Origin: Pseudomonadota bacterium
GTDB taxonomy: Bacteria > Pseudomonadota > Alphaproteobacteria > Rhizobiales > Xanthobacteraceae
DNA length: 9,537 nucleotides
Direction: 5' to 3'
Assembly: GCA_023433965.1 (NCBI GenBank)
Contig: JAEYTQ010000755.1
Span: 1 to 9,537, forward strand
The notes under the pieces were generated by a model. The model worked only from the letters and a program-made list of their open reading frames with translations, did not search any database and was not told where the DNA came from. Shown here in pieces: positions 5,211-9,537 of this stretch. Numbering within the stretch: the stretch's first letter is position 1; every line of letters begins with the position of its first letter. The position numbers and the translations under genes were made by a program.

Positions 5211-6629
5211 TTGACTCGTTATATCTCGACCCGGGGCGAGGCCCCCGAACTCGGCTTCTGCGACGTGATGCTGACCGGGCTCGCGCACGACGGCGGCCTG
5301 TATGTGCCGGCCGCCTGGCCGGAGCTCTCCACTGAAGCCATCGCCGGCTTCTTCGGCCGCCCCTATTGGGAGGTCGCGGTCGACGTGATTCGTCCCTTTG
5401 CCGCGGGCGAGATCTCGGACGCCGAGCTCGGCCGCATGGCCAACGAGGCCTATGCCACCTTCCGCCATCCCGCGGTGGTGCCGCTGCGCCAGATGTCACC
5501 GCATCAGTTCGTGCTGGAGCTGTTCCACGGTCCGACGCTCGCCTTCAAGGACGTGGCGATGCAGCTGATCTCGCGGCTGATGGACCACGTGCTCGCCAAG
5601 CGCGGCCAGCGCACCACCATCGTGGTCGCGACCTCGGGCGATACCGGCGGTGCCGCCGTGGAAGCCTTCGCCGGCCTCGAGAACGTCGATCTGATCGTGC
5701 TGTTTCCGCACGGCCGCATCTCCGAGGTGCAGCGGCGGATGATGACGACAACGGGGGCGGCCAATGTCCATGCGCTCGCCATCGAGGGTCATTTCGACGA
5801 TTGCCAGGCCCTCGTGAAGGGGATGTTCAACAACCATCGCTTCCGCGATGCCACCTCGCTGTCTGGCGTCAATTCCATCAATTGGGCACGCATCGTCGCC
5901 CAGGTGGTCTATTATTTCACCTCCGCCGTTGCCGTCGGTGCGCCCGCGCGGGCGGTCGATTTCGTCGTGCCCACCGGTAATTTCGGCGACATCTTCGCCG
6001 GCTATGTCGCCAAGCGCATGGGCCTGCCGGTACGCACCCTGCGCATCGCCGCCAACGTCAACGACATCCTGGCGCGGACTCTGAAGACCGGGATCTACGA
6101 GGTGCGCGAGGTGCACGCGACGGCGTCGCCCTCGATGGACATCCAGATCTCGTCGAATTTCGAGCGGCTGCTGTTCGAGGCAGGCCGGCGCGATGCGGCG
6201 GGCGTGCGCCGCCTAATGGAACAGCTGAAGCAGTCCGGACGTTTCGTGCTGCCCGATGCGACGCTCGCCGCGATTCGCGACGAGTTCGACGCCGGGCGCG
6301 CCGACGAGACCGAGACCGCAGCCGCGATCCGCGCCGCTTGGCGCGAAGCAGGCGAACTGGTCGATCCCCACACCGCCGTGGCGCTCGCCGTCGCGGACCG
6401 CGACACCACCGACACGCGGGTGCCGAGCATCGTGCTCTCCACCGCCCATCCCGCCAAATTCCCCGATGCGGTCGAGGCGGCGTGCGGCCAGCGGCCGCAA
6501 ATGCCGGCCTGGCTCGACGGCTTGATGACCAAATCCGAACACATGAAGGTGATGAAGAACGATCAGGCCGAGCTCGAGCAGTTCGTGTTGTCGGTCAGCC
6601 GCGCTGCGAAGCAGGGAGTTGCCGGATGA
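5211..6629 (+). CDS. thrC: threonine synthase
   Basis: A 472-residue PLP-dependent enzyme converting O-phospho-L-homoserine and water to L-threonine and phosphate, the last step of threonine synthesis, in the cytosol. The N-terminus MTRYISTRG and GLAHDGGLYVP is the class typical of bacterial long-form ThrC. HGPTLAFKDVAMQ carries the PLP-binding Lys113; ATSGDTGGAAVEAF (140-153) and PTGNFGDIFAGY (254-265) are the phosphate- and cofactor-binding loops; SGVNSINWARIVAQVVYYF (218-236) is another hallmark. Length is normal for the long form. TTG is used as start, supported by the GGAGGG site just upstream. The stop overlaps the start of the M16 peptidase gene in ATGA, so the two are co-translated. 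The pairing with an M16 peptidase is a known arrangement in alphaproteobacteria (from memory), and not an obvious functional link. Confidence 0.97.
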   Translation: MTRYISTRGEAPELGFCDVMLTGLAHDGGLYVPAAWPELSTEAIAGFFGRPYWEVAVDVIRPFAAGEISDAELGRMANEAYATFRHPAVVPLRQMSPHQFVLELFHGPTLAFKDVAMQLISRLMDHVLAKRGQRTTIVVATSGDTGGAAVEAFAGLENVDLIVLFPHGRISEVQRRMMTTTGAANVHALAIEGHFDDCQALVKGMFNNHRFRDATSLSGVNSINWARIVAQVVYYFTSAVAVGAPARAVDFVVPTGNFGDIFAGYVAKRMGLPVRTLRIAANVNDILARTLKTGIYEVREVHATASPSMDIQISSNFERLLFEAGRRDAAGVRRLMEQLKQSGRFVLPDATLAAIRDEFDAGRADETETAAAIRAAWREAGELVDPHTAVALAVADRDTTDTRVPSIVLSTAHPAKFPDAVEAACGQRPQMPAWLDGLMTKSEHMKVMKNDQAELEQFVLSVSRAAKQGVAG

Positions 6630-7915
6630 GCGTCGAGATGTCCAAGCTTTCCTCCGGCCTGACCATCGTCACCGACAGGATGCCCCATCTCGAGACTGCT
6701 GCGCTCGGTGTCTGGGCCGGCGTCGGTGGGCGCGACGAGAAGCCGAACGAGCACGGCATCTCGCATCTGCTCGAGCACATGGCGTTCAAGGGCACGACCA
6801 AGCGCACCTCGCGCGAGATCGTCGAGGAGATCGAGGCGGTCGGCGGCGACCTCAATGCCGGCACCTCGACCGAGACGACGTCCTATTACGCGCGGGTGCT
6901 GAAGGCCGACGTCCCGCTCGCGCTCGACGTGCTCGCCGACATCCTCGCCAATCCCGCCTTCGAGCCCGAGGAGCTGGAGCGCGAGAAGAACGTCATCGTG
7001 CAGGAGATCGGGGCCGCGCAGGACACGCCTGATGACGTCGTATTCGAGCATCTGAACGAGCTCTGCTATCCCGACCAGCCGATGGGCCGCTCGCTGCTCG
7101 GCACCGCCAAGACCCTGCGCGCCTTCAACCGGGACATGCTGCGCGGCTACCTCTCGACGCACTATCGCGGGCCCGACATGGTGGTGGCGGCGGCCGGCGC
7201 GGTCGATCACGGCCAGGTGGTCGCCGAGGTCGAAAAGCGTTTCGCGAGCTTCGAGGCGACGCCCGGACCCAAGCCGCAATCGGCCCAGTTCGGTCAGGGC
7301 GGTGCCAAGGTGGTGCATCGCGAGCTCGAACAGGCGCATCTGACGCTGGCGCTCGAAGGGGTGCCGCAGGCCGATCCATCGCTGTTCTCGCTCCAGGTCT
7401 TCACCAACATCCTCGGCGGCGGGATGTCATCGCGCCTGTTCCAGGAGGTGCGCGAGAAGCGCGGCCTTTGCTACTCGATCTACTCGTTCCACGCGCCCTA
7501 TACCGATACCGGCTTCTTCGGCCTCTACACCGGCACTGATCCGGCCGATGCGCCGGAGATGATGGAGGTCGTGATCGACATCATGAACGAGTCGGTGGAG
7601 ACGTTGACCGAGGCCGAGATCGCCCGGGCCAAGGCGCAGATGATGGCGGGGCTCCTGATGGCGCTGGAGAGCTGCTCCTCCCGCGCCGAGCAACTCGCCC
7701 GGCATGTGCTGGCCTATGGGCGGCCGCAAACCGTCCAGGAACTGGTCGCCAGGATCGATGCCGTCACCATCGAATCGACCCGGGACGCTGCGCGTGCGCT
7801 GCTGGCGCGGAGCCGGCCCGCCGTTGTCGCATTGGGCAGCGGGAGGGGTCTGGACACGGCGGTGTCTTTCGCGGAAGGATTGACCCGGGCGCGCGCCAAG
7901 GCGCGGCTGCATTAG
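6626..7915 (+). CDS. M16 family zinc metallopeptidase (mitochondrial processing peptidase-like)
   Basis: A 429-residue peptidase of the pitrilysin M16B group, related to the beta subunit of mitochondrial processing peptidase and to bacterial PqqL/YmxG-type enzymes. The inverted zinc motif HLLEH (His47, catalytic Glu50, His51) is intact, and Glu127 in NVIVQEIGA, about 76 residues further on, is the expected third ligand. The Gly-rich segment LGGGMSSRLFQEVREKRGLCYSI (from about residue 263) is the conserved C-domain substrate-binding region. No signal peptide is visible, so it probably acts in the cytoplasm. It starts at ATG 6626, in 4-bp overlap with thrC, with AGGGAG 7 bases upstream. The next stop codon is followed by a 38-base gap to the GNAT gene. 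Its true substrate is unknown; short peptides are likely from family knowledge. Confidence 0.95.
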   Translation: MSVEMSKLSSGLTIVTDRMPHLETAALGVWAGVGGRDEKPNEHGISHLLEHMAFKGTTKRTSREIVEEIEAVGGDLNAGTSTETTSYYARVLKADVPLALDVLADILANPAFEPEELEREKNVIVQEIGAAQDTPDDVVFEHLNELCYPDQPMGRSLLGTAKTLRAFNRDMLRGYLSTHYRGPDMVVAAAGAVDHGQVVAEVEKRFASFEATPGPKPQSAQFGQGGAKVVHRELEQAHLTLALEGVPQADPSLFSLQVFTNILGGGMSSRLFQEVREKRGLCYSIYSFHAPYTDTGFFGLYTGTDPADAPEMMEVVIDIMNESVETLTEAEIARAKAQMMAGLLMALESCSSRAEQLARHVLAYGRPQTVQELVARIDAVTIESTRDAARALLARSRPAVVALGSGRGLDTAVSFAEGLTRARAKARLH

Positions 7916-7953
7916 GAGCCGCGCGCTACGCGCCTGCCCCGGGAAGCATCACC

Positions 7954-8541
7954 ATGGCCCTGTTTCGCCTGCCATCCAGTGGACCCGCCGCCCTCGCGCC
8001 GCGCGGCAACGGGCTACTGCTGCGTGCCCCGCAAATGTCGGACTTCCTGCAATGGGCCCATTTGCGCGAGACCAGCCGCGATTATCTCACGCCCTGGGAG
8101 CCGATCTGGCCGTCCGACGATCTGACGCGCTCCGGCTTCCGCCGCCGCCTGCGCCGCTATTCCGAGGACATCGCCGCGGACCGCTCCTATCCGTTTCTGA
8201 TCTTCCGTGAGCTCGACGGCGCCCTGGTCGGCGGCATCACGCTGGCCAACGTCCGGCGCGGGATCGTGCAGGCGGGCACGATCGGCTATTGGGTGGGCCA
8301 GCCTCATGCCCATCGCGGCTACATGACGGCTGCGCTGCGGGTGCTGCTGCCGACCCTGTTCGGCGAGCTCAATCTGCACCGGGTCGAGGCCGCCTGCATC
8401 CCCACCAATGCGCCGTCGATTCGGGTGCTGGAGAAGTGCGGCTTCTCGCGCGAGGGCCTGGCGCGCCGTTATCTCTGCATCAACGGGGTCTGGCAGGATC
8501 ATTTGCTGTTCGGCCTACTGCACGAGGATTTCCGCGGCTGA
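7954..8541 (+). CDS. GNAT family N-acetyltransferase, RimJ/RimL type
   Basis: A 195-residue acetyltransferase that uses acetyl-CoA, similar to RimJ/RimL enzymes acetylating protein N-termini; the true acceptor cannot be told from sequence. The core shows GTIGYWVGQPHAHRGYMTAAL (about 108-128), which holds the beta-4 strand and the pyrophosphate-binding loop (HRGYMT in place of the usual R/QxxGxG/A), then LNLHRVEAACIPTNAPSIRVLEKCGF (139-164) and EGLARRYLCINGVWQDHLLFGLL, all standard for the RimJ/RimL group. The ATG at 7954 is preceded by GGGAAG at 7 bases. It lies 38 bases downstream of the M16 gene on the same strand, so it may belong to the thrC transcription unit. A hairpin follows 62 bases after its stop. 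Confidence 0.93.
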   Translation: MALFRLPSSGPAALAPRGNGLLLRAPQMSDFLQWAHLRETSRDYLTPWEPIWPSDDLTRSGFRRRLRRYSEDIAADRSYPFLIFRELDGALVGGITLANVRRGIVQAGTIGYWVGQPHAHRGYMTAALRVLLPTLFGELNLHRVEAACIPTNAPSIRVLEKCGFSREGLARRYLCINGVWQDHLLFGLLHEDFRG

Positions 8542-8603
8542 GTGGCCCGATTCGTGGGTCCAATCCCCTCTTGCCGCCTTGGGTTCGCCGATTTTGGCGA
8601 TAT

Positions 8604-8639
8604 AACCCGCGGGGCCTGCCGGTGATCGGCCGGGTTTTT
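8604..8639 (+). terminator. intrinsic terminator after the GNAT gene
   Basis: AACCCG (8604-8609) pairs with CGGGTT (8631-8636), enclosing GCCG/CGGC (8618-8630) with a GTGAT loop, an 8-base bulge on the 5' side, and a following T-run to 8639. The T-run and position make it a plausible end for the thrC-M16-GNAT unit. A TATAAC box overlaps its start, so part of it may instead belong to the 5' leader of the next gene. Confidence 0.6.
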
Positions 8640-8656
8640 GTCATGGAGTAGGGGCT

Positions 8657-9310
8657 TTGAAGGGGAAGCAGCTTCGGTCATCGCGGAACGCGCTGCGGCT
8701 TGTGCCTGCGATCGCTCTCATGTTGTCGGTGTCGTGCGCGGCGGTGTCGCCGGTGGCGGCGCAGTCATTGACCGACCGTTTCAAGAGCCTGTTCGGCGGC
8801 AAGTCGGACGAGCCGGTCCAGCCCAGTCCTGCCCCGGTGCCCGGCCAGCCGGCCGAAGACGAGATCGATTGCCCGCAGGTGACGGTACGTTCGGGGGCCT
8901 CGACCTACGCGGTCGGCGCCAGCGGCAAGCCTGCCGTCGGCAATGAGATTCGCTTCCAGGCCACGATCTCCAAGATGGCGCGCGAATGTTCCCGTGGTGG
9001 CGCCGGCATCACCGCCCGGATCGGCATCCAGGGCCGCGTCATCGCCGGTCCCGCCGGTGCGCCGGCCACGGTCGAGGTGCCCCTGCGCATCGCCGTCGTG
9101 CAGGGCGGCATCGGCGAGAAGGTGATCGCCTCGAAGGCCTACCGGACCACGGTCGAGATGACGGACGGCGGCAGCGTGCCTTTCACCTTCATCGCGGAGG
9201 ATATGACTTATCCGGTGCCGGCAGCTGCGGTCGCCGAGAACTACATCTTCTATGTCGGCTTCGATCCGCAGGCGCTGTCGCCCGAACCGAAGGGCCGCAA
9301 GAAGAAGTAG
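8657..9310 (+). CDS. exported protein of unknown function, conserved-looking alphaproteobacterial family
   Basis: A 217-residue protein with a clear Sec signal: basic MKGKQLRSSRNALR, hydrophobic LVPAIALMLSVS, and a cut at VAA before QSLTDRF (about residue 35/36). A short Pro-rich linker (about 53-65) leads to a compact domain with DCPQVTVRSGAS (Cys72) and KMARECSRG (Cys111), a plausible disulfide pair. A Gly-rich beta segment with RVIAGPAGAP follows (127-136), and NYIFYVGFDP lies near the basic end GRKKK. I recall similar uncharacterised proteins in Rhizobiales but know no function. Cys27 in SVSC is a weak lipobox candidate (the -3 position is Ser, not Leu), so type I cleavage is preferred. 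The TTG at 8657 is chosen because GGAG lies 8 bases upstream (8645-8648) and it gives a full signal peptide; a later GTG (8702) would lose the basic n-region. Confidence 0.8.
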   Translation: MKGKQLRSSRNALRLVPAIALMLSVSCAAVSPVAAQSLTDRFKSLFGGKSDEPVQPSPAPVPGQPAEDEIDCPQVTVRSGASTYAVGASGKPAVGNEIRFQATISKMARECSRGGAGITARIGIQGRVIAGPAGAPATVEVPLRIAVVQGGIGEKVIASKAYRTTVEMTDGGSVPFTFIAEDMTYPVPAAAVAENYIFYVGFDPQALSPEPKGRKKK

Positions 9311-9336
9311 GGCGAGGTTTCGCCACAAGCTCAACT

Positions 9337-9452
9337 GTCATTGCCCGAGAAGGCGGCAATCCAGTACTCCGAGACAGCAAGGCCAGAGCGGAGAACGTGG
9401 CGTACTGGATCACCGGCCCCAGTGCGCTAGTGCGCACAAGGCGGGTGATGAC
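9337..9452. repeat. palindromic intergenic repeat element
   Basis: Outer ends GTCATTGCCCG (9337-9347) and CGGGTGATGAC (9442-9452) pair over 11 bp with two G-U wobbles. A perfect inner inverted repeat, ATCCAGTAC (9359-9367) with GTACTGGAT (9402-9410), sits within, plus side hairpins TTGCC/GGCAA (9341-9359) and GTGCGC/GCGCAC (9422-9437). The nested ends and the words CAATCCAGTAC and GTACTGGAT match, from memory, short palindromic elements scattered through Bradyrhizobium intergenic DNA. Only one copy is in this window. Confidence 0.75.
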
Positions 9453-9487
9453 TCCGCGATTGTAGACGTTGATGCGCACCAAACAAA

Positions 9488-9518
9488 AAAAAGCCGGCGC
9501 TCATCGCGCCGGCTTTTT
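9488..9518. terminator. strong bidirectional intrinsic terminator
   Basis: A perfect 13-bp inverted repeat, AAAAAGCCGGCGC (9488-9500) and GCGCCGGCTTTTT (9506-9518), with a 5-base TCATC loop. The A tract on one side and T tract on the other make it work on both strands. It may end the exported-protein gene on the plus strand and a convergent gene beyond the window. Confidence 0.9.
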
Positions 9519-9537
9519 GATTCGTGGAGGCAAGCGC

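Noticed and set aside
6563..7339. 258-codon minus-strand ORF opposite the M16 gene
   Set aside because: Shadow ORF caused by high GC3; no domain and no start signal.
1..9537. CRISPR array, tRNA, rRNA, insertion sequence or toxin-antitoxin pair
   Set aside because: No regularly spaced direct repeats, no cloverleaf, no transposase or terminal repeats, and no toxin-like small gene pair found on reading both strands.

Overview
The window looks like a piece of an alphaproteobacterial chromosome, most likely Bradyrhizobium or a close relative in the Nitrobacteraceae. This is an inference from high GC with strong GC3 bias (long antisense shadow ORFs), from the gene order coxC - DUF983 - SURF1 ahead of thrC - M16 peptidase - GNAT, from the protein sequences, and from a palindromic intergenic element of a type I recall from Bradyrhizobium genomes. 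I had no database access, so all family names come from motif reading.

Layout. (1) 1-2106, plus strand: the 3' part of coxC (cytochrome c oxidase subunit III, its 5' end lies outside the window), a strong hairpin terminator, then a two-gene unit of a small DUF983 zinc-ribbon membrane protein and SURF1, a cytochrome oxidase assembly factor; these two overlap by 4 bp. (2) 2107-4660: an accessory-looking insert made of a small NTF2/SnoaL-like protein (plus), a NarX/UhpB-type sensor histidine kinase (minus, converging on it with no gap between stop codons) and a LuxR/NarL-type response regulator (plus, divergent from the kinase). The kinase and regulator probably form one two-component system. 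(3) 4661-5210: 550 bp without a convincing protein gene. Its second half has the anatomy of a small RNA gene: a candidate EcfG-type promoter, several hairpins, a C-run and a strong intrinsic terminator. A TTGACA box for thrC follows. (4) 5211-8541: thrC (threonine synthase, TTG start), an M16 zinc peptidase overlapping it by 4 bp, and a RimJ/RimL-type GNAT acetyltransferase. (5) 8604-9537: a terminator, a conserved exported protein of unknown function, a roughly 116-bp palindromic repeat element, and a near-perfect bidirectional terminator.

The genes fall into three themes: building the aa3-type terminal oxidase (CoxC, DUF983, SURF1), signal transduction of unknown input (kinase/regulator), and housekeeping (threonine synthesis, proteolysis, acetylation). 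I saw no clear sign of a novel defence or mobile system. The most noteworthy unexplained structure is the candidate small RNA at about 4927-5065.
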